Shown: positions 26,352-34,808, counted from the stretch's first letter. The stretch is 64,000 nucleotides of DNA from Mycobacterium yunnanensis (GCF_025823185.1 NZ_JACKVK010000011.1:496615-560614); one strand, 5' to 3'. Made by a program: numbers and translations. The notes: generated by a model from the letters alone, not told the origin.

Positions 26352-29122
26352 TCGAAGACGAGTTCGCTTGCCCGACTGGCCAATTCGGAACGGGTGCGGA
26401 CGGCCAGCTTGCGGTAGACACTGCTGAGGTTGTGCTCGACGGTCTTCGGACTGATGAACAGCGCCGTGGCGATGTCCTTGTTGGACTTGCCCGTCGCCGC
26501 CAGTCTGGCCACCCGCAATTCCGACGGGGTCAGGTCGGACCGACCGGTGCGTGGCGCGTCGGTCCGTTCGAGCTCCGCCCCCACGCGCGTGGCCCACACC
26601 CGGGCCCCGAGTTCTCCGAACGTGTCGAAGGCGTCGCGCAGCACCGTCGCCGCCAAGTTCTTCTTGCGCTGACGGCGCAACACCTGTCCGAGGAACAGCT
26701 GGGTACGGGCCAGCTCGAACGGCATCGCCAGGCGGTCGTGCTGCACGAGAGCCCCCCGGAGCGTCTCCTCGGCAGCCGCGAGATCGCCCGTGGCCGCCTG
26801 CAGCATGCTTCGACCGCGGGCGCCCGCGGTCAGCAACCACGGTCGATCCAGGGCGGCACCGTGCAGTTCGAGCGCCTCGACGAGCGGCACTGCCTCGTCC
26901 AACCGGCCGAGGGCAACCAGCGCTTCGACCGCGTCCGGCATGAACGTCGCCGGAAAGATGTCTCGGACGCTGCCGTCGCGGCGAGCAATCAGCAACGGCT
27001 GCAACACTTTCAGGGCCTTCTCGTGATTGCCGAGGGACACCTCGAGGAAGCCGAGTGCGATGAGGGGCCGAATCGTCAAGAACGGGGCCCCGCACTGTTT
27101 GGCTCCGGCGATTGCCACCCGTGCGTCTTCGCGGGCGACCCGCTCGCGGCCCAGGTACGCCGACGCCACGGCGCGGTGGGTCCGGCCCACGACCACCGGG
27201 TAGCCACCGCCGAGCTGCTCCCCTCGGCGCATGACGTCCTCGGCCACGTCCGACGCCACCGAGTACCGGCCCAGCCACGTGTAGACCATGGCGAGATGGC
27301 CGGAGACGAAGACGAAATCGGCGTCCGAACCCATCTCGACACTGCGTCGACGCGCGGCGATGAGGCCGGCGAGACCCTCCTCGAGATCGCCCATCCAGGA
27401 CGTCGTCACCGCGTCGACGACACTGGCCCGGCAGGGCGCCGCGACGTCGGGATCGGGCGCTTCGAGGTCCAGTGCGCGCACGAGTGCCGGGCCGTCGCGC
27501 CGGAGGCCGCGGGCACAGTCGAGCAGAACGCTCAGCGAGAGCGCCTGACTCACCAGCTTCCCGTCGCCGAGCCCTTCGGCGTGGGCGACGGCGGCCTTCG
27601 CCTGGCGTAGTGCCTCCTCGTGCTGTCCGCTCATGGACAGTGCCCGCGAGAAGTGCAAGGTTGCCTCGACCAGCAGGGCCGGCTCGTCGGCGGCCTGGGT
27701 GACGGCCTCGCCGAGCAGCGGCAGCGCACCCGGATAGTCGTGGTCGGCCATCCTGGCGGCGCCGAGGAGGTTGAGCGCCGCGGCGCGCTGGGCTCCGGAG
27801 TCGAACCCGTCGAGCGTCGGTTCGATCGTCCTGCGGGCCCGGTTGGTGTCGCCGGCCCGAAGGTGTTGCTCGGCTGCTCGGAGCCGGCGGGTCGGCGTGT
27901 CACCGCCGAGCCCGATTGCCAGTTCGTACAGATCGGCGGCGGCCGCGGCGGCACCGCGACCCACGGCGGCGCAGGCCGCGTCGTCGAGGGCCTGCAGGGT
28001 GGCCGGCTCGGCACTGGCCGCGCCCAACGCCATGTGTCGGGCCTTGAGTTCGGGTCGCTTCTCCACCGCTGCCAACGCGCGGTGCATCCGGCGGCGGCGC
28101 GCCGGGCCCGCGTGGGTGTAGATGCCGCGGGCCAGCAGCGGATGGGCGAACACAACCCTGTTGCCGTCGAGACGGAGGATCCCCTCGCGCTCGGGGCCGT
28201 CCAGCAGCTCGACGACGCGTGCCACCGGCAGCTCGGCGACTTCGGCGATGAGGTCGACCGTCGGCTCGCCGACCGAGCACGCGGCCAGCAGCATGTCACC
28301 CACCTGGCCGTCGAAACGCTCGGTGCGCAGTCGCACCAGCTCGGTGAGGGTGCTCGGCAGGACCGCGTCCCCCACCGGGGACCGGCCGTCGACGCCCCGG
28401 GCCAGCTCGAGCGCGTAGAAGGGATTGCCACCGGACACCTCGGCGATGCGGACCATGGTCGGGCGCGGCAGCGCCCTGCCGAAGCGCTCCAGGATCATGG
28501 TGTGCAGGGCGTGCAGGCTCAGCGGACCGACGCGGACCCGCTCGATCGTGTCCGGAGCCGGTAGGTGAAGCCAGTCGGCCGGGTCGGGCTCGGTGGCGTG
28601 TGCGCGACCGGTGAGCAGCAGCGCGACACGGCCGCCGAGGCGCCGCGCGGCGACGGCCAGCACCGCCTGACTGGACACGTCCAGCCATTGGACGTCGTCG
28701 ATCGCCAGCAGAATCGGCTGCCGGACGGCCATCGCGACGAGGACTGCTGCCAGGGCAGACCCGGTGGTGCGGTGGTCGGTGGGCGGGCCGTCGGCGCCGG
28801 TTCTCAGCAGCACTCTGTCGACGGCGACGCGTTGCAGGTCGGTCAAATCACGAAGCACCTCGGACTCGACGTCGTGCAGCAGGTCGGCGACCGCGGCGTA
28901 GGCCAGCACCGACTCCGCCTCGTCGGCGCGCGTGGACAGCACGCGGAATCCCTGTTCGCGCGCGCGTTCCACGCCGTAGAGCCACAGGGTGGTCTTGCCG
29001 ATTCCGGGTTCGCCGGCGATCACCAGGGCGGCGGGAACCGTGCCGACGCCGCCAAGGAGGTCGTCGACCGCTTGGCGCTCCCCCGAGCGACTCACCGATG
29101 CCACGGGCACGTCAATCATCAT
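26348..29122 (-). CDS. Large ATP-binding LuxR-family transcriptional regulator (LAL/MalT type)
   Basis: A roughly 924-residue regulator. An N-terminal AAA/STAND ATPase begins within 30 residues of the start, with Walker A GEPGIGKTTLW and Walker B ILLAIDDVQWLD. A long helical middle region (about residues 330-840) resembles TPR-like repeats. The C-terminal LuxR HTH is LTPSELRVARLAATGKSNKDIATALFISPKTVEHNLSSVYRKL. Proteins of this class sense an inducer and activate nearby or distant operons; no ligand can be inferred. The start is uncertain between 29140, 29122 and 29119. It lies in the otherwise conserved ppgK-sigA gap, so it looks like a lineage-specific insertion. Confidence 0.85.
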   Translation of the reverse strand: MMIDVPVASVSRSGERQAVDDLLGGVGTVPAALVIAGEPGIGKTTLWLYGVERAREQGFRVLSTRADEAESVLAYAAVADLLHDVESEVLRDLTDLQRVAVDRVLLRTGADGPPTDHRTTGSALAAVLVAMAVRQPILLAIDDVQWLDVSSQAVLAVAARRLGGRVALLLTGRAHATEPDPADWLHLPAPDTIERVRVGPLSLHALHTMILERFGRALPRPTMVRIAEVSGGNPFYALELARGVDGRSPVGDAVLPSTLTELVRLRTERFDGQVGDMLLAACSVGEPTVDLIAEVAELPVARVVELLDGPEREGILRLDGNRVVFAHPLLARGIYTHAGPARRRRMHRALAAVEKRPELKARHMALGAASAEPATLQALDDAACAAVGRGAAAAAADLYELAIGLGGDTPTRRLRAAEQHLRAGDTNRARRTIEPTLDGFDSGAQRAAALNLLGAARMADHDYPGALPLLGEAVTQAADEPALLVEATLHFSRALSMSGQHEEALRQAKAAVAHAEGLGDGKLVSQALSLSVLLDCARGLRRDGPALVRALDLEAPDPDVAAPCRASVVDAVTTSWMGDLEEGLAGLIAARRRSVEMGSDADFVFVSGHLAMVYTWLGRYSVASDVAEDVMRRGEQLGGGYPVVVGRTHRAVASAYLGRERVAREDARVAIAGAKQCGAPFLTIRPLIALGFLEVSLGNHEKALKVLQPLLIARRDGSVRDIFPATFMPDAVEALVALGRLDEAVPLVEALELHGAALDRPWLLTAGARGRSMLQAATGDLAAAEETLRGALVQHDRLAMPFELARTQLFLGQVLRRQRKKNLAATVLRDAFDTFGELGARVWATRVGAELERTDAPRTGRSDLTPSELRVARLAATGKSNKDIATALFISPKTVEHNLSSVYRKLAVRTRSELASRASELVFD

Positions 29123-29377
29123 TGCAGTTAGCAAATACATCCGCTTGACTTGGCCGGAATCGACCGTGGGGTAATCACGAGGTCTTCGTTCTCGTCACGG
29201 GCCCCGGGGGCCCTGCCATCTGCGGAAATGCGTCGCAACGTGCGGAGTTCTGGCAATCGTCTGTCCCCCGGGGCCATCCGGCCGCCACTGACGCCACCCC
29301 GTAGGTCGACACGCGCCGTCGCCACGCGCGTGGGCTGCCAATTCTTCACTCGTAGCGGCAGTTCCTCACTCTGTCGT

Positions 29378-29383
29378 TACAAT
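29378..29383 (+). promoter_or_regulatory. Candidate -10 element (TACAAT) of sigA
   Basis: TACAAT matches the mycobacterial SigA -10 consensus and lies about 127 nt upstream of the sigA GTG. This predicts a leader of about 120 nt. No TTGACA-like hexamer lies 16-18 bp upstream, so the assignment rests on the -10 alone. Confidence 0.4.
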
Positions 29384-29463
29384 GGTGATCGGCGGCCTCA
29401 TCACGGATGGCGGCAGGTATCCAAGCAGATAACAAACGCCATCAACAGACAGTCGACGTTTTA

Positions 29464-29487
29464 CGGTGGCGCACGCCCACGCCACCG
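29464..29487 (+). promoter_or_regulatory. Hairpin in the sigA leader
   Basis: CGGTGGCG (29464-29471) and CGCCACCG (29480-29487) form a perfect 8-bp stem with an 8-nt loop. It ends 23 nt before the sigA GTG, just upstream of the ribosome site AAGGGG. It has no U-tract, so it is more likely a leader structure than a terminator. Confidence 0.4.
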
Positions 29488-29510
29488 ATCGCAAGACCGA
29501 AGGGGTGCAC

Positions 29511-30896
29511 GTGGCAGCGACGAAGGTAAGCCCGGCGATCGAGGATCCGGCGAAGCGCACCGCCACCAAGGCTCCCGCCAAGAAGGCTGCGGCAGCCAAG
29601 GCCGCGCCCGCCAAGCGGGCCGCGAAGGCGCCCGCCAAGAAGGCGGCCGGGCCGCGGGCCAAGAAGGCGGGCGAGGTCGGCGAGGTGCCCACCGGCGAGG
29701 TTCTCGACACCGCCGAGGAACTCGACGCCGAACCAGACGGAGACCTCGAGGCCGACGTCGAGCTCGAGGACCTCGAAGTCGTCGAGGTCGACGACGACGT
29801 CGTCGTCGAGGGCGCAGCGGCGGATGCGAAGCCCGCCAAGGACGGAGCCGACGACGCCGCCGGTGACGACGACATCGCCGAGCCGTCCGAGAAGGACAAG
29901 GCCTCTGGCGACTTCGTGTGGGACGAAGAGGAGTCCGAGGCGCTGCGACAGGCCCGCAAGGACGCCGAGCTCACCGCCTCCGCGGACTCGGTGCGTGCGT
30001 ACCTCAAGCAGATCGGCAAGGTCGCGCTGCTCAACGCCGAGGAAGAGGTCGAGCTGGCCAAGCGCATCGAGGCTGGCCTCTACTGCACGCAGAAGATGAT
30101 CGAGTTCGCCGAAGCGGGCGAGAAGTTGACCACCGCTCAGCGGCGGGACTACCTCTGGATCTGCCGTGACGGCGACAAGGCGAAGAATCACCTGCTGGAG
30201 GCGAACCTGCGCCTCGTGGTGTCGCTGGCCAAGCGGTACACCGGCCGCGGCATGGCGTTCCTGGATCTCATCCAGGAAGGCAACCTCGGTTTGATCCGCG
30301 CGGTCGAGAAGTTCGACTACACCAAGGGTTACAAGTTCTCGACCTACGCCACCTGGTGGATCCGTCAGGCCATCACCCGTGCCATGGCAGACCAGGCCCG
30401 CACCATCCGCATTCCCGTGCACATGGTCGAAGTCATCAACAAGCTCGGCCGCATCCAGCGTGAGCTGCTCCAGGACCTGGGCCGAGAGCCCACGCCGGAA
30501 GAGCTCGCCAAGGAAATGGACATCACGCCCGAGAAGGTGCTGGAGATTCAGCAGTACGCGCGTGAGCCGATCTCGCTGGACCAGACCATCGGCGACGAGG
30601 GTGACAGCCAGCTCGGCGACTTCATCGAGGACTCCGAGGCCGTGGTGGCCGTGGACGCCGTGTCGTTCACCCTGCTGCAGGATCAGCTGCAGTCGGTGCT
30701 GGAGACGCTCTCGGAGCGCGAGGCGGGCGTCGTGCGCCTGCGGTTCGGCCTGACCGACGGTCAGCCCCGCACCCTGGACGAGATCGGTCAGGTCTACGGC
30801 GTGACGCGCGAGCGCATCCGTCAGATCGAGAGCAAGACCATGTCGAAGTTGCGCCACCCCAGCCGCTCGCAGGTCCTGCGCGACTACCTGGACTAA
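29511..30896 (+). CDS. sigA: Primary RNA polymerase sigma factor SigA
   Basis: A 461-residue group 1 sigma factor. The N-terminus is a Lys/Ala-rich basic segment (about 1-50), then a strongly acidic stretch (about 55-125). Region 1.2 (SADSVRAYLKQIGKVALLNAEEEV), region 2 (NLRLVVSLAKRYTGRGMAFLDLIQEG and TYATWWIRQAITRAM), region 3 and region 4 (LDEIGQVYGVTRERIRQIESKTMSKLRHP) are complete. The GTG at 29511 (VAATKVS) aligns with the M. tuberculosis start MAATKA and has AAGGGG upstream; an in-frame codon at 29466 falls in the leader hairpin and is unlikely. It directs housekeeping transcription. Confidence 0.97.
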   Translation: MAATKVSPAIEDPAKRTATKAPAKKAAAAKAAPAKRAAKAPAKKAAGPRAKKAGEVGEVPTGEVLDTAEELDAEPDGDLEADVELEDLEVVEVDDDVVVEGAAADAKPAKDGADDAAGDDDIAEPSEKDKASGDFVWDEEESEALRQARKDAELTASADSVRAYLKQIGKVALLNAEEEVELAKRIEAGLYCTQKMIEFAEAGEKLTTAQRRDYLWICRDGDKAKNHLLEANLRLVVSLAKRYTGRGMAFLDLIQEGNLGLIRAVEKFDYTKGYKFSTYATWWIRQAITRAMADQARTIRIPVHMVEVINKLGRIQRELLQDLGREPTPEELAKEMDITPEKVLEIQQYAREPISLDQTIGDEGDSQLGDFIEDSEAVVAVDAVSFTLLQDQLQSVLETLSEREAGVVRLRFGLTDGQPRTLDEIGQVYGVTRERIRQIESKTMSKLRHPSRSQVLRDYLD

Positions 30897-30919
30897 GTGC
30901 CGGCCGCGATGACGACGTG

Positions 30920-31291
30920 ATGACGCCGTTTCGGGTCAACGTGTCCTCCGGCTCGCCCTTCGAGGCTCGGGTGGGATACTCGCGCGCCGTGCGGGTCGGC
31001 CTGCTCGTCGTCGTGGCGGGGACGACGGCCCCCGGCCCCGACGTCACCACCCAGACGCGAGAGATCCTTCGGCGCATCGAGATTGCGCTGGGTGAGGTGG
31101 GCGCGTCGCTCGGCGACGTGATTCGTACGCGAATGTTCGTCACCGACATTGCGTCTTGGAGCGAGGTCGGAGCCGTCCACGCGGAGATCTTCGGCAGCGT
31201 CAGACCGGTGGCGACCATGGTCGAGGTCTCGGCACTCATCGCCGACGATCTCTTGATCGAAATCGAGGTCGACGCCTACCTGTCGGTGTGA
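30920..31291 (+). CDS. RidA/YjgF/Rut-family protein
   Basis: A 123-residue trimeric-fold protein. SGSPFEARVGYSRAVRVG is the N-terminal signature. The Arg in VIRTRMFVTDI corresponds to the conserved Arg that binds the carboxylate of imine substrates in RidA, and RPVATMVEVSALI follows. RidA deaminates reactive enamine/imine intermediates; this divergent member may act on another substrate. A GTG one codon upstream (30917) is an alternative start. It follows sigA by 23 nt, as Rv2704 does, and overlaps the convergent DUF952 gene by 16 nt. Confidence 0.85.
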   Translation: MTPFRVNVSSGSPFEARVGYSRAVRVGLLVVVAGTTAPGPDVTTQTREILRRIEIALGEVGASLGDVIRTRMFVTDIASWSEVGAVHAEIFGSVRPVATMVEVSALIADDLLIEIEVDAYLSV

Positions 31292-31644
31292 GCCCATTCG
31301 GCGAAACGCCCGTCGTCATCAGGTTCGTACGGGGTGACACTCGTCACAGCCCCCAGCGGGATTGGACCGTACAAATGCGGGAAGTTCATCGCCTCTGGAT
31401 CGCCGGGCACGCCGGGTTCCCACCGCACCGGATCGGCCAGGGATTCGGGATCCAGGTGAAGAACGATCATGTCTTTGCGGCCGGCGAAGAGCCGGTTGGC
31501 GGGCAGATGAACCTGCTCGGGAGCCGAAAGATGTACGAAGCCTTGGTCGTTCAGCGACGGGGGCCGTCGTTCCCCTGTGGCCTGGGCGGCGGCCCACTCC
31601 TCGGTGGTGCACAGGTGTAGTAGTACGCGTGGAGTGGGGGCCAT
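31276..31644 (-). CDS. DUF952 family protein
   Basis: A 122-residue protein. VLLHLCTTEEWAAAQATGE, GFVHLSAPEQVHLPANRLF and FPHLYGPIPLGAV are the conserved DUF952 segments. The His residues in FVHLS and FPHLYG suggest a shared active site, possibly ADP-ribosyltransferase-like, but no reaction is established. The ATG at 31644 is preferred because the longer frame upstream runs through the promoter region of the DUF7455 gene. Its 3' end overlaps the RidA gene. Confidence 0.8.
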   Translation of the reverse strand: MAPTPRVLLHLCTTEEWAAAQATGERRPPSLNDQGFVHLSAPEQVHLPANRLFAGRKDMIVLHLDPESLADPVRWEPGVPGDPEAMNFPHLYGPIPLGAVTSVTPYEPDDDGRFAEWAHTDR

Positions 31645-31731
31645 GGGGCAAGTGTGCCCCCGGAAACGTTTCGCGGGTGAGACACGACACACCGGTGAAC
31701 GACCGGGGAACAAGGCCGGAAGTGAAAACGT

Positions 31732-31760
31732 CTGACAGAGTGGAAGAAAGCACGTAGCAG
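31732..31760 (+). promoter_or_regulatory. Candidate promoter of the DUF7455 gene
   Basis: CTGACA (31732-31737) and TAGCAG (31755-31760) are separated by 17 bp, ahead of a GGAGGAGG ribosome site and the ATG at 31777. The -10 lacks the usual final T, so the call is tentative. Confidence 0.4.
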
Positions 31761-31776
31761 ATATGGAGGAGGCGCC

Positions 31777-31968
31777 ATGAACGCAACTCTGACCAGCCCT
31801 GAGCTGACTCGGGCTGATCGCTGCGACCGATGCGGCGCCGCCGCCCGTGTCGTGGCGAAATTGCCGTCTGGCGCCGTGCTGCTGTTCTGCCAGCACCACG
31901 CCAATGAGCACGAGGCCAAGTTGGTCGAGCTCGCGGCAGTGCTGGAGACCAGCAAGGTCGATTCGTAA
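31777..31968 (+). CDS. Small zinc-ribbon-like protein (DUF7455 type)
   Basis: A 63-residue protein. DRCDRCGAAARVVAKLPSG gives a CxxC pair and LLFCQHHANEHE a Cys/His-rich second half, together a plausible single zinc site. Small proteins of this type are common next to sigA in mycobacteria, and no function is established. The ATG has a strong GGAGGAGG site. A perfect terminator-like hairpin follows 13 nt after the stop, suggesting a short, strongly expressed monocistronic mRNA. Confidence 0.8.
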   Translation: MNATLTSPELTRADRCDRCGAAARVVAKLPSGAVLLFCQHHANEHEAKLVELAAVLETSKVDS

Positions 31969-31981
31969 GCATTGACTAGCC

Positions 31982-32013
31982 CACCACTGCGCACGCAATC
32001 GTGCGCAGTGGTG
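31982..32013 (+). terminator. Hairpin terminator after the DUF7455 gene
   Basis: Arms of 14 bp (31982-31995 and 32000-32013) are perfectly complementary around a CAAT loop. There is no U-tract, the usual form in mycobacteria. It ends 15 nt before the YihY start, so it could also reduce read-through into, or translation of, that gene. Confidence 0.7.
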
Positions 32014-32028
32014 AATGCTGGTGGTGTC

Positions 32029-32979
32029 ATGACAGATGAGCACACACCGGCCAAGCCGTCCCGACGCCACGCGTGGCCCGTTCTGAAGCGCACCCTTGGC
32101 AAGAGTTGGGACGACTCGATCTTCTCGGAGTCGGCGGCGGCGGCCTTCTGGAGTGCGCTGTCGCTACCTCCGCTCCTCCTGGGGATGCTGGGCAGCTTGG
32201 CCTACATCGCGCCGCTCTTTGGACCGAACACCCTGCAGACGATTCAAGACCGTCTGGTGAGCACCGCGGGAAACTTGTTCTCGCGCAACGTGGTCAACGA
32301 GATCATCGCTCCGACGGTCTCCGACATCGTGGCGGGTGCCCGCGGTGAGGTGGTCTCCCTGGGGTTCGTCATATCTCTGTGGGCCGGGTCCTCGGCGGTG
32401 TCGGCGTTCGTGGACGCCGTCGTCGAGGCGCACGATCAGACCGAACTTCGCCATCCGGTGCGCCAGCGCTTCTATGCCCTCGGGCTGTACGTGATCGGGC
32501 TGGTGTTCATCATCGCCACGGCGCCACTTCTGGCGATCGGACCCATGAAGGTCGCCGAGCACATCCCGGAGAATTGGCAGTACGTCCTGAGCTACGGGTA
32601 CTACCCGGTGCTGTTCGTCGCCCTGGTCATCGCGATCACCATCCTCTACCGGGTGGCGCTGCCCCGGCCGCTGCCCACGCACCGATTGGTCTACGGCGCG
32701 ATGCTGGCTGCCATCGTGTTCCTGGTGGCCACCTTGGGTCTGCGGATCTACCTCACGTGGATCACCGCCACCGGCTACACCTACGGCGCGTTGGCGACGC
32801 CAATCGCGTTCCTGCTGTTCGCGTTCTTCCTGGGCTTCTCCATCATGATGGGCGCCGAACTCAACGCTGCCATCCAAGAGGAGTGGCCAGCCCCCGAGAC
32901 ACACGCCAAGCGGCTGAAGGTCTGGCTGGAAGACCGCGCCGACGAGCGCAACGGTGAGCGGACCGGTTCTACTTCTTGA
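32029..32979 (+). CDS. YihY/BrkB-family inner membrane protein
   Basis: A 316-residue membrane protein with about six helices between residues 40 and 285. SAAAAFWSALSLPPLLLGMLG is the typical first helix, SLGFVISLWAGSSAVSAFVDAVVEAHD is the family signature, and LLFAFFLGFSIMMGAELNAAIQEEW is the last helix with its conserved polar residues. The family was once called RNase BN, but that activity belongs elsewhere. The ATG at 32029 follows the terminator hairpin; a start upstream would fall within it. Rv2707 position. Confidence 0.88.
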   Translation: MTDEHTPAKPSRRHAWPVLKRTLGKSWDDSIFSESAAAAFWSALSLPPLLLGMLGSLAYIAPLFGPNTLQTIQDRLVSTAGNLFSRNVVNEIIAPTVSDIVAGARGEVVSLGFVISLWAGSSAVSAFVDAVVEAHDQTELRHPVRQRFYALGLYVIGLVFIIATAPLLAIGPMKVAEHIPENWQYVLSYGYYPVLFVALVIAITILYRVALPRPLPTHRLVYGAMLAAIVFLVATLGLRIYLTWITATGYTYGALATPIAFLLFAFFLGFSIMMGAELNAAIQEEWPAPETHAKRLKVWLEDRADERNGERTGSTS

Positions 32980-33205
32980 GTTGCTCGTAGATCCGTTTGC
33001 AGTCCGCGCAGACCGGCGAACCAGGCTTGGCGGACTTGGTCACCGGGAAGACTTCGCCGCACAGCGCGACGACGTGGGTGCCCTCCACGGCGCTCTGAAC
33101 GATCTTGTCCTTCTTGACGTAGTGAAAGACCTTGGGAGAGTCGTCATCCGTCCCGTCGTCGACGCGTTCGTCGGTGTCGGGGCGCTCGATGGTCTGGGTG
33201 TCCAT
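32969..33205 (-). CDS. DUF3039 zinc-ribbon-like protein
   Basis: A 78-residue protein with an acidic N-terminus and a C-terminal domain. HYVKKDKIVQSAVEGTHVVALCGEVFPV supplies one Cys/His set and SPVCADCKRIYEQL a CxxC pair, suited to zinc. It is conserved in actinobacteria with no known function (Rv2708c position). Its 3' end overlaps the convergent YihY gene by 11 nt. Confidence 0.85.
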   Translation of the reverse strand: MDTQTIERPDTDERVDDGTDDDSPKVFHYVKKDKIVQSAVEGTHVVALCGEVFPVTKSAKPGSPVCADCKRIYEQLKK

Positions 33206-33282
33206 GACTTCATTGTGCCCGGGAAGCGATCTGTAAGAAACCGGACCGATTGATGACCCCAGATGTGTGGAACAGTGGAGGC

Positions 33283-33681
33283 ATGAAACACGGCCAAGAG
33301 CTGAGTTTCGACGACGACGGTCGACCAGTTCTCATCACGCGCGCGGCGCTGTCCTACGAGGAACAGCACCGGTTGAGAGTTCGCAAGTACCTCAAGATCA
33401 TGGCGTGGCGAATTCCGGTATTCCTTGCCGCCGCACTCGCGTACGGAATCTGGCACAACGGGTGGATCTCGCTCGCCATCTTGGTGGGGTCGATTCCCCT
33501 GCCCTGGATCGCGGTGCTCATCGCCAACGACCGACCGCCGCGCAAGGCCGAAGAACCGCGGCGCTACGAGGACAAGGGCCGCATCCCCCTGTTCCCCACC
33601 GCGGAGCGCCCCGCACTGCAGGCTCGCACCAGGCCGGCGCCGCAACCCGATTCGGCGCAGTGGCAGCACGACGTTCCCTGA
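33283..33681 (+). CDS. DUF3099 small membrane protein
   Basis: A 132-residue protein with two hydrophobic helices near residues 50-90 (IPVFLAAALAYGIWHNGWISLAILVGSIPLPWIAVLIA). The N-terminus contains PVLITRAALSYEEQHRLRVRKYLKIM, typical of DUF3099. The C-terminal tail is basic and Pro-rich. The function is unknown; it occupies the Rv2709 position immediately before sigB. The ATG at 33283 has TGGAGG upstream and was preferred to an ATG 11 codons earlier. Confidence 0.82.
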   Translation: MKHGQELSFDDDGRPVLITRAALSYEEQHRLRVRKYLKIMAWRIPVFLAAALAYGIWHNGWISLAILVGSIPLPWIAVLIANDRPPRKAEEPRRYEDKGRIPLFPTAERPALQARTRPAPQPDSAQWQHDVP

Positions 33682-33701
33682 TGTGGAAGTTCTTCGTGCT
33701 T

Positions 33702-33720
33702 TCTCAGGAGAATCTCAGGT
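33702..33720 (+). promoter_or_regulatory. 19-bp direct repeat with MprA-box geometry upstream of sigB
   Basis: TCTCAGGA and TCTCAGGT (8 bp each) are separated by 3 bp, giving a 19-bp element. The response regulator MprA is known to bind two loosely conserved 8-bp direct repeats within about 19 bp and to control sigB in M. tuberculosis. The site lies 47 bp upstream of the ECF -35. Assignment to MprA is inference from that spacing. Confidence 0.5.
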
Positions 33721-33767
33721 CGTCGCTCGATAACTGCAGGTCAGAAGGTGTGAAACCGTAGCCCCGT

Positions 33768-33795
33768 GGGAACTCTTGGAGCCAGACGAGCGTTG
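33768..33795 (+). promoter_or_regulatory. ECF-sigma (SigE/SigH-type) promoter of sigB
   Basis: GGGAAC (33768-33773) and CGTTG (33791-33795) are spaced by 17 bp, the pattern used by mycobacterial SigE and SigH. sigB is an established target of both in M. tuberculosis. The start codon lies 37 nt beyond the -10 and has AGGAGG at 33821-33826. Confidence 0.65.
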
Positions 33796-33831
33796 TAGCT
33801 CATGACAGTTCCGCCCACGCAGGAGGCCGTA

Positions 33832-34791
33832 ATGGCAAACGCCACCGCAAGCCGCATCGAATCCGATTTGGACTCCCAGAGCCCAGCCGCGGATCTCGTG
33901 CGGGTGTATTTGAACGGCATCGGCAAAACTGCCTTGCTGAACGCGGCCGATGAGGTCGAGCTCGCCAAGCGCATCGAGGCTGGGCTGTATGCACGCCATC
34001 TGCTCGAGACCAAGAAGCGGCTCGGAGACACTCGCAAACGCGAACTGGCCGCCGTGGTTCGCGACGGCGAGGCCGCTCGTCGCCACCTCTTGGAGGCCAA
34101 CCTGCGACTGGTCGTCTCCCTGGCGAAGCGCTACACCGGGCGCGGCATGCCCCTGCTCGACCTCATCCAAGAGGGCAACCTCGGCCTGATCCGTGCGATG
34201 GAGAAGTTCGACTACGCCAAGGGATTCAAGTTCTCCACCTACGCCACGTGGTGGATCCGGCAGGCCATCACCCGAGGGATGGCCGACCAAAGCCGCACCA
34301 TCCGGCTGCCCGTCCACCTCGTCGAGCAGGTCAACAAGCTGGCCAGGATCAAGCGCGAGATGCACCAGAACCTTGGGCGTGACGCCAGCGACGAGGAACT
34401 CGCCGAGGAGTCCGGCATTCCGGCTGAGAAGATCGCCGACCTGCTCTCCCACAGCCGCGACCCGGTAAGCCTCGACATGCCGGTCGGCAGCGACGAGGAA
34501 GCTCCGCTGGGCGACTTCATCGAGGACGCGGAAGCGATGTCGGCGGAGAACGCCGTCATCTCCGAGTTGCTGCACACCGACATCCGGCACGTGCTCGCCA
34601 CCCTGGACGAGAGGGAGCAGCAGGTCATCCGGCTGCGCTTCGGCCTCGACGACGGTCAGCCGCGCACCCTCGACCAGATCGGCAAGCTCTTCGGTCTGTC
34701 CCGCGAACGCGTGCGCCAGATCGAGCGCGAGGTCATGGCCAAGCTGCGCCACGGCGAGCGCGCCGAGCGACTGCGGTCCTACGCCAGCTAG
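33832..34791 (+). CDS. sigB: Principal-like stress sigma factor SigB
   Basis: A 319-residue group 2 sigma factor, closely related to SigA but without the long acidic N-terminus. It contains SPAADLVRVYLNGIGKTALLNAADEVELAKRIEAG, regions 2.1-2.4 with TYATWWIRQAITRGMADQSRTIRLPVH, and region 4.2 LDQIGKLFGLSRERVRQIEREVMAKLRHGERAERL. The ATG at 33832 matches M. tuberculosis SigB and has AGGAGG upstream. It is followed by a strong hairpin terminator and ideR, the usual mycobacterial order. Confidence 0.97.
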   Translation: MANATASRIESDLDSQSPAADLVRVYLNGIGKTALLNAADEVELAKRIEAGLYARHLLETKKRLGDTRKRELAAVVRDGEAARRHLLEANLRLVVSLAKRYTGRGMPLLDLIQEGNLGLIRAMEKFDYAKGFKFSTYATWWIRQAITRGMADQSRTIRLPVHLVEQVNKLARIKREMHQNLGRDASDEELAEESGIPAEKIADLLSHSRDPVSLDMPVGSDEEAPLGDFIEDAEAMSAENAVISELLHTDIRHVLATLDEREQQVIRLRFGLDDGQPRTLDQIGKLFGLSRERVRQIEREVMAKLRHGERAERLRSYAS

Positions 34792-34808
34792 CCCCCACGC
34801 AACCAACC

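Larger units (their letters stand above)
29123..29510. other. Intergenic region between the LuxR regulator and sigA
   Basis: About 390 bp without a gene. It contains the 15-bp GC-only palindrome GGGCCCC-G-GGGGCCC at 29199-29213, a TACAAT -10 candidate at 29378-29383, an A-rich leader and a hairpin just before sigA. The two flanking genes are divergent, so both promoters should lie here. No small ORF with coding character was found. Confidence 0.6.
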
